A stretch of 64,000 bases of DNA from Candidatus Binatia bacterium (GTDB lineage: Bacteria; Desulfobacterota; Binatia; UBA12015), in the NCBI GenBank assembly GCA_036563615.1, contig DATCMB010000013.1:124001-188000 (forward strand), in the 5' to 3' direction. Below the pieces are notes generated by a model, which did no database searches, was not told the origin of the DNA, and worked only from the letters and a program-made list of their open reading frames with translations. Made by a program: the position numbers and the translations under genes. Numbering within the stretch: position 1 is the first letter of the stretch; each line of letters starts with the position of its first letter. Positions 15,781-30,193 of the stretch are shown here, piece after piece.

Positions 15781-17246
15781 GGTCGACCGTGACGGCGAGG
15801 AAGCACATGCAGCTCGCAGGACGAACGCGCCGCGCGCGGATCTCTGCGTTTCGCAGCGCGCGCGGCGTCGGCACGAAGCCGACGTTGCTCGCGCTGCTGG
15901 CGATCGCGGCGCTGCAGGCCGCGCTCGCGACGCCGGCCGCCGCGGCCGGCCCCGAGGTCGAGCGCGCGAAGCTCGCCAACGGGCTGCGTCTCGTCATGTC
16001 GACGCAGCGCTCGGTGCCGATCGTCGCGATCAACTGCCTGGTCGACGGCGGCGCGCGCGTCGATCCGCCGGGCAAGGCGGGGCTCGCGAGCCTCACCGGC
16101 TCGCTGCTCTCCGAGGGCACCAAGGGCCGCACCTCGGAGGAGATCTCGCGTCTGATCGACTCGCTCGGCGGCTCGTTCGGCACCGGCGGCTCGAGCGACT
16201 GGATCAGCGCGAGCGCGGCGGTCCTGTCGCGCGACTTCGAGACCGGCCTCGACCTCGTCGCGCGCAGCCTGCGCGAGCCGACCTTCCCGCCCGAGGAGGT
16301 CGAGCGGCGGCGCAAGGAGACGCTCGGCGAGCTCGAGGCGGACGAGGACCAGCCCGGCGTCGTCGCGCAGCGCGCCTTCCGCAAGACGCTCTACGGCGAC
16401 GCGCCCTACGGACATCCCGTCGACGGCACGCCGGAGACGGTCGCGAAGCTGACGCGCGAGGACGTGGTCGAGTTCCATCGCAACCAGATCACGCCCGCGC
16501 GCACGATCTGCGCGATCGTCGGCGACGTCGCGACGAGCGAGATGAAGGCGGTCGCCGAGAAGCTGCTCGGGAGCTGGACGGGCAGCGGCGAGGGCTACGA
16601 TCCGAAGCCCGCGGAGGCGCCGCCGGCAACCTCCGTCGTCGTCGACCGTCCGGTGACGCAGGCCAACATCGTGATCGGCCAGATCGGCGTCGCGCGCAGC
16701 AATCCGGACTACTTCTCGATCCTCCTGATGAACCACGTCCTGGGCGGCGGCGGGTTCACGTCGCGGCTCATGCAGACGGTGCGCACCAAGGGCGGGCTCG
16801 CCTACTCGGTGTCGAGCCACTTCGAGGGCAACAAGCTGCCGGGACCGTTCCAGGTCGCGCTGCAGACCAAGGTCGAGAGCGCGGCGGAGGCGATCAAGCT
16901 CGTGCGCGACGAGATCGCCAAGCTGCACGCCGAAGGCGCGACCGAGGCCGAGCTCGAGGCGGCGAAGGATTACCTGACGGGCAGCTTCCCGCTGCGCCTC
17001 GACTCGATCGGCAAGCTCGCGGGCTTCCTCGTCCAGGTCGAGTACTTCGGGCTCGGCGACGACTACATCGAGCGCTACCCTGAGCGCGTGCGTGCGGTGA
17101 CGCTCGAGGACGTGCGCGCGGCGGCGAAGAAGTACCTGCACCCGAACGATCTCGTGCAGGTCGTCGTCGGTCCCGCGGCGCAGCTCGCCGAGCAGGGGAT
17201 CGTCGGCACGGCGGCGCACGCACGACCGGCGACGAAGCAGGACTGA
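15777..17246 (+). CDS. M16 family protein, inactive partner subunit
   Basis: GTG start overlapping the previous stop codon (GTGA). 489 residues. A basic leader of about 35 residues precedes a hydrophobic signal (TLLALLAIAALQAALATPAAAA). At the HxxEH position the sequence reads LASLTGSLLSEGTKG, so the zinc ligands and catalytic Glu are absent. The substrate-binding R/Y segment is retained (FTSRLMQTVRTKGGLAYSVSS). This is the architecture of the regulatory/substrate-binding beta subunit in two-gene M16 systems. Expected to pair with the product of the preceding gene in the periplasm. Confidence 0.92.
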   Translation: MRSTVTARKHMQLAGRTRRARISAFRSARGVGTKPTLLALLAIAALQAALATPAAAAGPEVERAKLANGLRLVMSTQRSVPIVAINCLVDGGARVDPPGKAGLASLTGSLLSEGTKGRTSEEISRLIDSLGGSFGTGGSSDWISASAAVLSRDFETGLDLVARSLREPTFPPEEVERRRKETLGELEADEDQPGVVAQRAFRKTLYGDAPYGHPVDGTPETVAKLTREDVVEFHRNQITPARTICAIVGDVATSEMKAVAEKLLGSWTGSGEGYDPKPAEAPPATSVVVDRPVTQANIVIGQIGVARSNPDYFSILLMNHVLGGGGFTSRLMQTVRTKGGLAYSVSSHFEGNKLPGPFQVALQTKVESAAEAIKLVRDEIAKLHAEGATEAELEAAKDYLTGSFPLRLDSIGKLAGFLVQVEYFGLGDDYIERYPERVRAVTLEDVRAAAKKYLHPNDLVQVVVGPAAQLAEQGIVGTAAHARPATKQD

Positions 17247-17251
17247 TCACC

Positions 17252-17959
17252 TTGGAAGGGCACCGGCGGATCTACCTCGTGCGCCACGGCGAGACGCTCT
17301 ACCAGGGCGTGCGCGCGAGCGGCGCCGCGACGTCCGGCACGTACGACTTGACGGAGCGCGGCGTCGAGCAGATCCGCGCGCTCGGCGAGCTGCTGCGCAA
17401 CGTCGAGGTCGACCGCGTGCTCGCGAGCCCGCTCGCGCGCTCGTTCGACACGGCGGCGTTGCTCGCGGAGCCGCTCGGGCTCGAGGTGACGATCGACGAG
17501 GACCTGCGCGAGATCACCGCAGGCTCCTACGACGGCAAGAGCGGTCGCGAGATCTTCTCCGAGGTGATGCGCTTCTTCCTGAGCCCCGACACGAACTGGG
17601 ACACGCCGTACCTCGGCGGCGAGACCTACCGGCAGCTGCGCGAGCGCGCGCGCTCGTTCCTCGAGCGTGTGCTCGCGGACACGAGCTGGCGCACGCTGGT
17701 CGCGGTCGCGCACGGCGGCATCAACAACGCGCTGCTGTCGGTCGTGCTCGACAAGAACGAGGCCGCGGGGCTCGCGAACGTCGAGCAGGACTTCGGCTGC
17801 GTCAACGTCATCGACCACGACGGCGAGCGCTTCCTCGTGCGCATGCTGAACTTCACACTCTACGACCCGCTCAAGGTGGGTCTGCGTCTGCCGTCGGTGC
17901 GCATCCTCGCCGATCTGATCGGCGCGCAGATCGGCACGTCGAAGGACGACCGACGTTGA
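17252..17959 (+). CDS. Histidine phosphatase family (phosphoglycerate mutase-like) protein
   Basis: TTG start, 235 residues, 5 bp after the M16 gene. The phosphohistidine loop is YLVRHGETLYQG near the N-terminus, with the second Arg in RVLASPLARSFDTA and the second catalytic His in LVAVAHGGINNALL. These are the full catalytic set of the branch-1 histidine phosphatases (dPGM/CobC/PhoE type). Length is slightly above CobC-type enzymes because of a C-terminal extension after LVRMLNFTLYDP. No signal peptide. Substrate cannot be assigned; it is probably a phosphatase rather than a mutase. Confidence 0.88.
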   Translation: MEGHRRIYLVRHGETLYQGVRASGAATSGTYDLTERGVEQIRALGELLRNVEVDRVLASPLARSFDTAALLAEPLGLEVTIDEDLREITAGSYDGKSGREIFSEVMRFFLSPDTNWDTPYLGGETYRQLRERARSFLERVLADTSWRTLVAVAHGGINNALLSVVLDKNEAAGLANVEQDFGCVNVIDHDGERFLVRMLNFTLYDPLKVGLRLPSVRILADLIGAQIGTSKDDRR

Positions 17960-18017
17960 GCGGCGCTCTCAAGTCGCTCGGGAGGCAAGCCGAAACGCAT
18001 GTTGGAGATTAGTTCCC

Positions 18018-18046
18018 TTGACTCCCTGGAGGCGGGCGATTACGTT
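18018..18046 (+). promoter_or_regulatory. Sigma-70-type promoter upstream of rpoD
   Basis: TTGACT (18018-18023), a 17-base spacer and TACGTT (18041-18046), on the rpoD strand about 210 bases before its start. The rest of the 296-base gap between 17960 and 18255 holds no convincing gene. Confidence 0.5.
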
Positions 18047-18255
18047 CTGCGACCGAGGTGCTCTCCCTCGCCCCTTTCCCCTTTCGCGCGCAACACCGCC
18101 TGGGACGCCAGGCACGGCACTACGCGCCGCATGCCGCCGGCAACGCCGGCACAGAGCGCCGAGCATGCAGCACCCAACGGCGCGCGCGCGACGAGGCGAC
18201 ACATGGGCTCTGGGGATACGGGCACAGCGGTCACTCCTTGAATAGTTGATCCTCA

Positions 18256-20410
<2,155 letters not shown>

Positions 20411-20418
<8 letters not shown>

Positions 20419-20504
20419 GAGCCGGATGCAGTAGTGTCCCGTAGACCCTCTCTACGGGACCGGTGGTGGAGGGAAGAGGATCCGGAGGCGCCCAGCCTCC
20501 GGAT
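20411..20504 (+). terminator. Cluster of three perfect stem-loops behind rpoD
   Basis: Three perfect inverted repeats follow each other: CCGGCT-GAG-AGCCGG (20411-20425, over the stop codon); a 10-bp arm GTCCCGTAGA with loop CCCTC (20436-20460); and a 10-bp arm ATCCGGAGGC with loop GCCCA (20480-20504). None has a T-run. They could end rpoD transcription, stabilise its 3' end, or form a structured leader for the small gene that starts 70 bases further on. Confidence 0.6.
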
Positions 20505-20573
20505 GGCGACGTGGCGGCTTCGCCCCGGGGCGCCGCGTCGTGGCTCTGAGGTGGTGGGGTGGCAGGAGCGGTC

Positions 20574-20753
20574 ATGCAGAGCAATCTCGAGAAGGAGCTG
20601 AAGGAGTGGCGCGAGAGCCGCAGCCGGCTCCACGAGGCGACCGCCGCGGCGCGCGTGAAGAGCTTCGCGACGTCGCACGGCTTTCATCGCCGGGTGCGGG
20701 TGAACGGCCAGGAGGTCGTGGTCGTGAGCCGCGCCAAGCGGCCGCTCGGCTGA
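20574..20753 (+). CDS. Small basic hypothetical protein
   Basis: 59 residues from an ATG with AGGAG six bases upstream (a GTG five codons earlier is less likely). It has a charged helix ([29 protein letters not shown]) and a short basic strand region ([20 protein letters not shown]). No signal peptide, no Cys. I do not recognise it. It lies downstream of rpoD and may be read from that promoter through the stem-loop cluster. Confidence 0.5.
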   Translation: MQSNLEKELKEWRESRSRLHEATAAARVKSFATSHGFHRRVRVNGQEVVVVSRAKRPLG

Positions 20754-21130
20754 GCGTCGGCGACTTTCTTCGGCCGCCGATCGTCGGCTGACGGCGCACG
20801 TCTGGCCGGTCGGAAGTACGGGGCTCGGCGTGCGCGCACCGCGCATTCGTCCCAGATTGCGCCACGTCGTGTGACGCGGCGCAGGAAATTCATGCGCTCG
20901 CGCCACATCGTGCGCGATCGTCACGCGGACTTCGTGCGCAAATGCTTGGGCGTGCGCACATTTTCCGCACTGCACTTGGCGCATGCCTTGCTGTGCGGCA
21001 GCGCGTCCGTCAACGCGACACGCTCTGCGGGCACGGCCCCCTTTACCCGCGACATCCAGACCCCCACCTGACCTCCCGGGCTTGGCCGCGAGGCCACGAG
21101 CGTGTCCCTGACAACCACGGGAGTGCTGCC
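20754..21130. other. Non-coding stretch before the first YVTN gene
   Basis: About 377 bases with no convincing gene. It is less GC-rich than its surroundings near 20870-20990, and probably carries the promoter and leader for the gene at 21131, but I find no clear -35/-10 pair or terminator. Confidence 0.5.
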
Positions 21131-22999
21131 TTGAACGCGACGAAGCCAAGCCTCGCCCGCCGTGTGACGTCCGCCCTTGCGGTGCTGCTCTTGCCGGCGC
21201 TTGCGACCGCGCAGCCGGTGCCGACGGCATACGTCACCAACCAAGCCTTGAACGTGGTCCACCAGTTCCGCACGTCGGACTGGGTCTCCTTGGGCAACAT
21301 CCCGGTCGGACAGGGTCCGGTCGGCATCGCGATCCCGGCGACCGGCGGTTTCGCGCTCGTGGTCAACAAGGGCAGCGAGACCGTGAGCCGCATCGACCTC
21401 GAGACCGGCACGGTGACGGCGACGATCCCCGTGCCGGGCAGCCCGTCGGCGGTCGCGGTCACTCCGGACGGCAGCAAGGCCTACGTCGTGCAGTCGATGA
21501 ACTGCCCGGCGCCGCCCGAGCCGACCCCGTCGCCGACGCCGCCCGAGCCCACGCCGCCGCCGACGCCGGGCCCGACGCCCTCGCCGACGCCCGCGCCGCC
21601 CTGCACGGTCGCCGTGATCGACACGGCGAGCAACAGCGTGGTCGGCAGCATCACGGTCGGCCGCAATCCGTTCGGTGTCGCGATCGCGCCGAACGGCGCC
21701 TTCGCCTGGGTCACCAACCGCGACGACGACACGGTGTCGGTGATCAACACGCTGACCGACACGGTGATCGACACGAAGGAGGTCGGCGACACCCCCGAGG
21801 GCATCTTCGTCGGCTTCGGTGAGATCTACATCACCAACGACGCGAGCAACTCGGTCAGCGTCTACCGCGAGATCGACCTGCAGCCGATCGCGACGATCCA
21901 GACCGGCGGCAGCCCGCTGTCGGTCGCGGTGTCGCCCGACGGGCGCACGGCCGTGGTCGGCAACGACGGCGACGCGACCGCGACCATCATCAACACCGGC
22001 ACCCGCACCGTGCGCGCGACCGTGCCGGTCGGCACCAACCCCGCCGGCATCGCGATCACGCCCGACTCGTCGCGCGCCGTGGTCGCCAACACCACCAGCG
22101 GCTCGCTGTCGATCGTGCCGCTCGACGGCGGCTCCGTGCAGACCGTCCCGGTGCTCGGCTCGCCGTCGGCGGTCGCGATCACGCCGGCGCCGTTCTTCCG
22201 GATCTCGAAGACCGCCGAGCCCGCCCCGGTCGCCGCCGGCGGCACGCTGGTCTACACCATCGAGTACGAGAACCGCGGCAGCGCCGCGGCGCTCGACACG
22301 ACCATCACCGACACGGTGCCCGCCGGGCTCACCTTCGTGTCGGCGACCGGCGGCGGCGCGCTCGCCGGCAGCGACGTCGTGTGGGAGCTCGGCGACCTGC
22401 CGATCGGCACGAAGGGCGAGGTCCAGGCGACGTTCAACGTCGATCCGGGCATCGCCGACGGCACCGTGCTGACCAACGTCGCGACCATCACGGACGCGGC
22501 CGGCAACACGGCGTCGGACATCTCCGAGGTCGGCACCCGGGTGCCGGGCGGCTTCGGCGTGAACAACGCGACCTACTTCGTGCGCAACCGCGGCGCGAAG
22601 GACGTGCTGAAGTTCCGCGCCGACTTCCAGCTCCCGAACGACTTCGACAACGACGGCCTGACCATCACCTGGTCGAACCCGCTGCAGATCCTCGACACCG
22701 TCGAGGTCCCGGCGGGCGCCATGAAGGGCCGGCCCGGCACCAATCGCTGGCGCATCAACGCGCCGCTGCCCGACGGCAGCCGGGTGACGATCCGCATGCA
22801 GAAGCGGAAGAACGGCTTCTGGCGGATCTCGGCGACCCACGGCCGGACGGTGCTGCCGATCTCGGAGTCGCTCGAGATCACGATCAGCGGCGTGTTCGGC
22901 ACCGACGTGGTGGCGAGCACCCGGACCTTCCAGCTCAAGCGCTCGAAGGCGGGCACGCAGAAGCTCGGCTTCCGCGGGGTCGCGACCGGCGGCTCGTAA
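21131..22999 (+). CDS. Exported YVTN-family beta-propeller protein with DUF11-like and C-terminal domains
   Basis: 622 residues from a TTG preceded by CGGGAG; the same CGGGAGTG-N4/5-TTG arrangement starts the paralogue at 24651. A signal peptide (to about residue 27, ALATAQ) precedes a seven-bladed 40-residue-repeat propeller ([36 protein letters not shown] and similar). A Pro/Thr loop (residues 126-157) flanked by Cys125 and Cys158 is inserted between blades. A DUF11-like Ig fold ([29 protein letters not shown]) and a C-terminal domain with [11 protein letters not shown] follow. Likely an extracellular or outer-surface protein; binding partner unknown. Ends at a strong terminator. Confidence 0.85.
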   Translation: MNATKPSLARRVTSALAVLLLPALATAQPVPTAYVTNQALNVVHQFRTSDWVSLGNIPVGQGPVGIAIPATGGFALVVNKGSETVSRIDLETGTVTATIPVPGSPSAVAVTPDGSKAYVVQSMNCPAPPEPTPSPTPPEPTPPPTPGPTPSPTPAPPCTVAVIDTASNSVVGSITVGRNPFGVAIAPNGAFAWVTNRDDDTVSVINTLTDTVIDTKEVGDTPEGIFVGFGEIYITNDASNSVSVYREIDLQPIATIQTGGSPLSVAVSPDGRTAVVGNDGDATATIINTGTRTVRATVPVGTNPAGIAITPDSSRAVVANTTSGSLSIVPLDGGSVQTVPVLGSPSAVAITPAPFFRISKTAEPAPVAAGGTLVYTIEYENRGSAAALDTTITDTVPAGLTFVSATGGGALAGSDVVWELGDLPIGTKGEVQATFNVDPGIADGTVLTNVATITDAAGNTASDISEVGTRVPGGFGVNNATYFVRNRGAKDVLKFRADFQLPNDFDNDGLTITWSNPLQILDTVEVPAGAMKGRPGTNRWRINAPLPDGSRVTIRMQKRKNGFWRISATHGRTVLPISESLEITISGVFGTDVVASTRTFQLKRSKAGTQKLGFRGVATGGS

Positions 23000-23024
23000 G
23001 CACCGCCGATCGTTTCGAACGGCA

Positions 23025-23058
23025 GGGGCCGCGGATCACTCCGCGGCCCCTTTTTTTT
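23025..23058 (+). terminator. Rho-independent terminator
   Basis: Perfect 11-bp stem (GGGGCCGCGGA / TCCGCGGCCCC), loop TCAC, then eight T. It closes the first YVTN gene 25 bases after its stop. Confidence 0.95.
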
Positions 23059-23200
23059 CGTCGCGACGCCATGGCGAGAGCGTCAGATCAAGAAAAACCT
23101 CTTGTGCAGGACCAGCCGGTCCGTCATGACAGAGTTTACTACGGACGCGCACCCAGATGACTCGGACAACCTGCTACCTGCACCTGCACTGGAGGAATTC

Positions 23201-24601
23201 ATGGACTTCGCTCGCGTCCCGCTCGCTGCCATGGCGGTCGCCACGGCGCTGCCGATGGTGTGCGCGACGGCCGCCCACGCGAAGGACTGCGGCGGCGCCG
23301 TCGCGTGCGAGTGCGGCGACCGCGTCGTCGCTTCGGTCGTGCTGCCGCAGAATCTGAACAACTGCAGCGGCGACGGGCTCGTCGTCGCGGCGGGCGTCGT
23401 CGACTGCCAGGGGCACCAGATCGCGGGCCCCGGCGATCGCACCGACACCGTCGGCGTGCTGATCCGCGGCTTCAACGCGTCGGGCGCGCAGGGCGCCGCG
23501 GTGCGCAACTGCCGCGTCCGCAACTTCGGACGCGGCATCGAGATCGACGGCGGCTCCGGCAACACGGTCGCGAACAACGTCGTGTTCAGCAACGAGATCG
23601 GCATCTGGCTCGGCGACGCGACGGCGAACAACGTCGTCGAGGACAACCACGTGCGCGACAACCGCGACGAGGGCATCCACGTCGGCAGCGGCGCGCACGG
23701 CAACCAGGTTCGGCGCAACACGCTCGTCAATAACAAAACCGAGAATCTCTACGTCATCGGCGCGCACGGCAACTCGCTCACCGACAACGTCATCGACGAC
23801 TCCGACACGGCCGCGGTCCTGCTCAAGGACAGCGACGACAACGAGCTCCTGCGCAACGACATCCGCGATCGCGCCGTACTGGTGCGCGGCGACTCGAACG
23901 GCAACGTGTTCGGCGACAACGTGCTGGGCGCCGGCTACTACCACTTCCAGGCCTTCAAGGGAGACAACGGCTGGGGCTACCCGCACGACAACCACGTCGT
24001 CGGCGGCAGCATCATCAAGGCGAGCACCTGCTTCGAGCTGAACGGCGCCTACGCGAACACCTTCACAGGCGTGCTCGTCGACTCCTGCCGCATCCGCGAG
24101 GAGAAGGAGCTCGGCGGGTTGGTGCCGCACGACAACGTCTTCGACGTGACGCGCACCGACCTCGGCGAGCCCGAGTACCACGGACAGCGGCGCGCGGGCA
24201 GCATCCGGCGGATCGGCAACCCGTCGCGCCTCGACCGGCTGCGCCTCGACGTGCGCGGCATCGACCTCCCCTCGGACCTGCCCAACGGCGTGTCCATCGG
24301 CTGCACGCTGACCGACTTCCAGGGGCAGGTGTTCTCGTTCACCGTGCCGACGGGCATCCTGCGCGTCGACAACCGCGGCGTGAACTTCGTCGACGGCACG
24401 GGAACCTTCGGCGGCGTGCAGCGGCTCCGCTTCGCACGGAGCGGCCCGAACCGCTGGCGCTTGAAGCTCGCCGCACGGGTCGACCTGTCCAAGGCCGACC
24501 ATCCGCTCATGACGCTCGCGTGCCAGGTGGGCGCGAGCTCCTTCTCGTTCACGGACTTCTGGATCGAGCACCGACGCGGCTGGAACCTGCGCGCGTCCTA
24601 G
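23201..24601 (+). CDS. Exported parallel beta-helix (NosD/PbH1-type) protein
   Basis: 466 residues from an ATG preceded by GGAGGAATTC, a near-ideal ribosome site. Signal peptide MDFARVPLAAMAVATALPMVCATAAHA. Mature N-terminus has CGGAVACECGD. Residues about 75-300 are right-handed beta-helix turns with N/D ladders (GNTVANNVVFSNEIGIWLG, NNVVEDNHVRDNRDEGI, GNQVRRNTLVNNKTENL), as in periplasmic copper-binding NosD and polysaccharide-binding proteins. The C-terminal about 115 residues form a separate domain with SGPNRWRLKLAARVDL, resembling the C-terminal modules of the flanking propellers. Function unknown; extracellular carbohydrate or surface role is plausible. Confidence 0.82.
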   Translation: MDFARVPLAAMAVATALPMVCATAAHAKDCGGAVACECGDRVVASVVLPQNLNNCSGDGLVVAAGVVDCQGHQIAGPGDRTDTVGVLIRGFNASGAQGAAVRNCRVRNFGRGIEIDGGSGNTVANNVVFSNEIGIWLGDATANNVVEDNHVRDNRDEGIHVGSGAHGNQVRRNTLVNNKTENLYVIGAHGNSLTDNVIDDSDTAAVLLKDSDDNELLRNDIRDRAVLVRGDSNGNVFGDNVLGAGYYHFQAFKGDNGWGYPHDNHVVGGSIIKASTCFELNGAYANTFTGVLVDSCRIREEKELGGLVPHDNVFDVTRTDLGEPEYHGQRRAGSIRRIGNPSRLDRLRLDVRGIDLPSDLPNGVSIGCTLTDFQGQVFSFTVPTGILRVDNRGVNFVDGTGTFGGVQRLRFARSGPNRWRLKLAARVDLSKADHPLMTLACQVGASSFSFTDFWIEHRRGWNLRAS

Positions 24602-24650
24602 CAAGCACAAACTGCGGGCCGTCGGCCCGGATCAGCACGGGAGTGACATC

Positions 24651-26507
24651 TTGAGAACGCTTGACGTCGTCCGCATCGCATCGCTCTGCCTCCTCGGGGC
24701 CCCGCTCGCTGCCGGCGCCCAGCCGCACGCGTACGTCGCCAACCAGTCGTCGAACGTGGTGCACGTCGTGCGCACGAGCGACGGCCAGGTGCTGAACTCG
24801 ATCCCCGTCGGGCTCGCGCCGACCGGCATCGCGATTCCCTCGGTCGGCGGCTTCGCGCTGGTCGCGAACAAGGGCGGCAACTCGGTGAGCCGCATCGACC
24901 TCGCGAGCTCGAACGTGTCGGCGACCATCCCGGTGCCGGGCAACCCGACCGCGGTCGCGGTGACGCCGGACGGCACGAAGGCGTACGTCGTGCAGTCGAC
25001 CAACTGCCCGGCGCCGCCCGAGCCGACGCCGGGCCCGGACCCCACGCCGACGCCGAATCCCGAGCCGACGCCCACGCCGCCGTGCACGGTCGCCGTGATC
25101 GACACGGCGAGCAGCAGCGTCGTCGGCAGCGTGACGGTCGGACGCGAGCCGTTCGCCGTCGCGGTGTCGCCGAGCGGCGGCTTCGCCTACGTCACCAACC
25201 GCGCGGACGACACGGTGTCGATCATCGACACGACGACCGACACGGTGATCGGCACGGTGTCGGTGGGCGACACGCCCGAGGGCATCGCCGCCGGCTTCGG
25301 CACGGTCTACGTGACGAACGACGCCGCCAACTCGGTGAGCGTCTACCGCGAGATCGACTTCCAGCCGCTGGTGACGATCGGCGTCGGCGCGGGCCCGGTC
25401 GCGGTCGCGGTGTCGCCCGACGGGCGCACGGCGGTCGTCGGCAACGACCTCGGCGCGAGCGTCTCGATCATCGAGACCGGCACGGAGACCGTGATCGGCA
25501 CCCGCGCGGTCGGCACCAACCCGACCGGGGTCGCGATCACGCCGGACTCCGCGCTCGCCGTGGTGGCGAACAGCACGAGCGGCACGGTGACGATCCTGCC
25601 GCTCGACTCGCCGACGCCGGTCCGCACCGTCGAGGTGCTCGGCTCGCCGACGGCGGTCGCGATCGAGCCGGCGCCGCACTTCTCGATCGAGCACGAGGCG
25701 ACGCCGTTCGTCGCGGTCGCGGGCGGCAACGTGACCTACACGATCTCGTACCAGAACCTGGGCAGCGGCCCGGCGCTCGACACGACCGTCACGCAGGCCT
25801 TCTCGCCGCTGCTCACGTTCGGCTCCGCGACCTTCGGCGGCACGCTCGTCGGCGCCGACGTCGTGTGGAACCTCGGCACGGTGGCGCCCGGCACGGTGGG
25901 GACGCTCGAGGCCTCGTTCAGCGTCGCCGGCGCGCCGCCGCTGATCGACGGCGACGATCTTTCCACGGTCGTGACGATCGCCGACGCGAGCGGCAACTCC
26001 GCGAGCGACAGCCTGACGATCGGCACCCGCGTCCCGGGCGGCCTCGGGCTGATCCAGGGCAACTACAACAAGAAGAACGCGGTGAAGCCGCGCGACGCCT
26101 GGCGCTTCAAGGCGCAGATCCCGCAGCTCGTCACGCCGTTCGGCAACACCGAGGACGTGACCATCACCTGGAGCACGCCGAACCAGGTGATCACGACCTT
26201 CACGATCCCGGCCGGCGCCTGGAAGGGCCGCGCGGGCAGCAACCGCTACAACTTCACGGGGCGCGACATGCTCGGACCGGGGAGCCGCGTGCGCGCCAAC
26301 TTCGCGCTGCGCGGCAACGGGCTCTGGCGGCTCAACGTCACGGCGGCGAACGTGACGCTGCCGATCGTCGAGGTGCCGCCGGTGATCACGATCACCGCGA
26401 ACGTCGGCCCGGACGTCTACGCGAGCACGCGCGAGTTCCGCGTCCGCAAGACGTCGAAGCCGAACACCCAGCGCTTGAGCTACCGCTCCGTGATCGCCGG
26501 CGATTGA
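24651..26507 (+). CDS. Exported YVTN-family beta-propeller protein, paralogue of 21131
   Basis: 618 residues from a TTG with CGGGAG upstream. Signal peptide ends LAAGAQ. Same domain order as the gene at 21131: propeller, Cys-flanked Pro/Thr loop (residues 120-144 between Cys119 and Cys145), DUF11-like fold (FSIEHEATPFVAVAGGNVTYTISYQNLG), and C-terminal domain with KGRAGSNRYNF and FREFRVRK-type end (REFRVRKTSKPNTQRLSYR). Blade sequences are near identical in places ([25 protein letters not shown]). A tandem duplication separated by the beta-helix gene is the simplest history. Confidence 0.85.
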   Translation: MRTLDVVRIASLCLLGAPLAAGAQPHAYVANQSSNVVHVVRTSDGQVLNSIPVGLAPTGIAIPSVGGFALVANKGGNSVSRIDLASSNVSATIPVPGNPTAVAVTPDGTKAYVVQSTNCPAPPEPTPGPDPTPTPNPEPTPTPPCTVAVIDTASSSVVGSVTVGREPFAVAVSPSGGFAYVTNRADDTVSIIDTTTDTVIGTVSVGDTPEGIAAGFGTVYVTNDAANSVSVYREIDFQPLVTIGVGAGPVAVAVSPDGRTAVVGNDLGASVSIIETGTETVIGTRAVGTNPTGVAITPDSALAVVANSTSGTVTILPLDSPTPVRTVEVLGSPTAVAIEPAPHFSIEHEATPFVAVAGGNVTYTISYQNLGSGPALDTTVTQAFSPLLTFGSATFGGTLVGADVVWNLGTVAPGTVGTLEASFSVAGAPPLIDGDDLSTVVTIADASGNSASDSLTIGTRVPGGLGLIQGNYNKKNAVKPRDAWRFKAQIPQLVTPFGNTEDVTITWSTPNQVITTFTIPAGAWKGRAGSNRYNFTGRDMLGPGSRVRANFALRGNGLWRLNVTAANVTLPIVEVPPVITITANVGPDVYASTREFRVRKTSKPNTQRLSYRSVIAGD

Positions 26508-26598
26508 TCGCCGACGCATGAGCGTCAGCCGGCGGGAGCCAGGAGCCCCCGCCGGGCTGGCGGCGGCTCGCAGCACGGGCTAACCTTTCCTGCAGCTG

Positions 26599-26915
26599 AT
26601 GGCCGCACCAGATCGCGAAGGCGACGCAGGCGTCGTCACCCGCACACGGACCGACAAGAAGCTCGAGCGACCCAAGCTCTACCGCGTCCTTCTCCACAAC
26701 GACGACTACACGACCCGCGAGTTCGTGGTCTGGATCCTGCAGGTCGTCTTCCACCGAAGCGAGACCGAGGCAGTCCAGATCATGCTCCACGTGCACAACA
26801 ACGGCGTGGGCGTCGCGGGCGTGTACCCGTTCGACGTCGCGCAGGCGAAGGTCGAGAAGGTGCTCGAGCTGGCGGAGCAGCACGAATTCCCGTTGCTGTC
26901 GACGCTGGAGCCCGA

Positions 26916-26919
<4 letters not shown>
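26599..26919 (+). CDS. clpS: ATP-dependent Clp protease adaptor ClpS
   Basis: 106 residues. The core has KLYRVLLHNDDYTTREFVVWILQVVFHRSETEAVQIMLHVHNNGVGVAGVYPFDVAQAKVEKV, the full ClpS fold with the N-degron pocket (HNDDYT) and the ClpA contact (His in MLHVHNNG). It delivers N-end-rule substrates to ClpAP. Overlaps clpA by 4 bp (ATGA), the standard gene order. Confidence 0.97.
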
Positions 26920-29190
<2,271 letters not shown>

Positions 29191-29201
<11 letters not shown>

Positions 29202-30069
29202 AGCGGTCGGCTCGCTGCGCGGCGCCGACGGCCTGACCCTGCGCTACTCGCGCTGGAACGGCGGCGGGGCGCCGATCGTGGTCCTGCACGGCGGCGGGCA
29301 GACGCGTCACGCCTGGGAGGAGAGCTGCGCGCACCTCGGCGAGCTCGGCTACGACGTGACCGCGCTCGATCTGCGCGGCCACGGCGAGAGCGACTGGTCG
29401 CCGGAGCAGAAGTACGGGCTCTGGGACTTCGCGGCGGACGTCGTCGAGGCGCTGCCGCAGCTCGGACACGAGCGCGCGGCGCTGCTCGGCTTCTCGCTCG
29501 GCGGGCTTGTGAGTCTTCACTTGACGGCGCGCCGTCCCGAGCTCTGCGCCGCGCTGATGCTGGTCGACGTCGCGCCGCGCCTCGAGACCGAGGGCGTGCG
29601 CCGCATCCGCGACTTCATGTCGCGCTACGAGAGCTTCGGCTCGCTCGACGAGGTGGTCGCGGCGCTGCGCGAGTACAACCCGCACCGCCCGCCGGACTCG
29701 ATCCGCCCGGAGTCGCTGCTGCGCAACCTCCGCCGGCGTCCGGACGGGCGCTTCGAGTGGCACTACGACCGCTTCTTCCGCACACCGGTCGAGGACCAGG
29801 ACGGCCAGTACCGCTCGCGCATCATGGGGCTCAGCCACGAGGAGCTGCTCGCCGACGCCCGCCAGGTGCGCTGCCCGACGCTCGTCGTGCGCGGCGCGAT
29901 GAGCGACGTGCTGAGCGACGAGGGCGTGCGCGAGCTGCTCGAGGTCATCCCGCACGCCGAGGCGGCGACCGTCGAGCGCGCCGGACATCAGGTCGCGGGC
30001 GACCGCAACGACGCCTTCCTGGTCGCGGTCAAGCCCTTCCTGCAGCGCCGCTATCCCGCCTCGGGCTAA
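29191..30069 (+). CDS. Alpha/beta hydrolase
   Basis: 292 residues; the ATG lies inside the end of clpA (11-bp overlap). Oxyanion motif LHGGGQTRHAW, nucleophile Ser in GFSLGG, and a late acid/His pair (RGAMSDVLSDEG, RAGHQVAGDRND) make a complete catalytic triad. Cytoplasmic; no signal peptide. Substrate unknown; similar proteins include epoxide hydrolases, lactonases and esterases. Confidence 0.9.
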
Positions 30070-30193
30070 GCCTTGCTTCGGCTTCGGCCGAAAGACTAGG
30101 ACCGAGGACCAGGGAATGCATTGCCTGCTGCGCCTGGCGGACGCCCTGCTCGGGCTTCTGGCGGGAACGCGCAGCGCGGAGTCGAGGTCGCCG

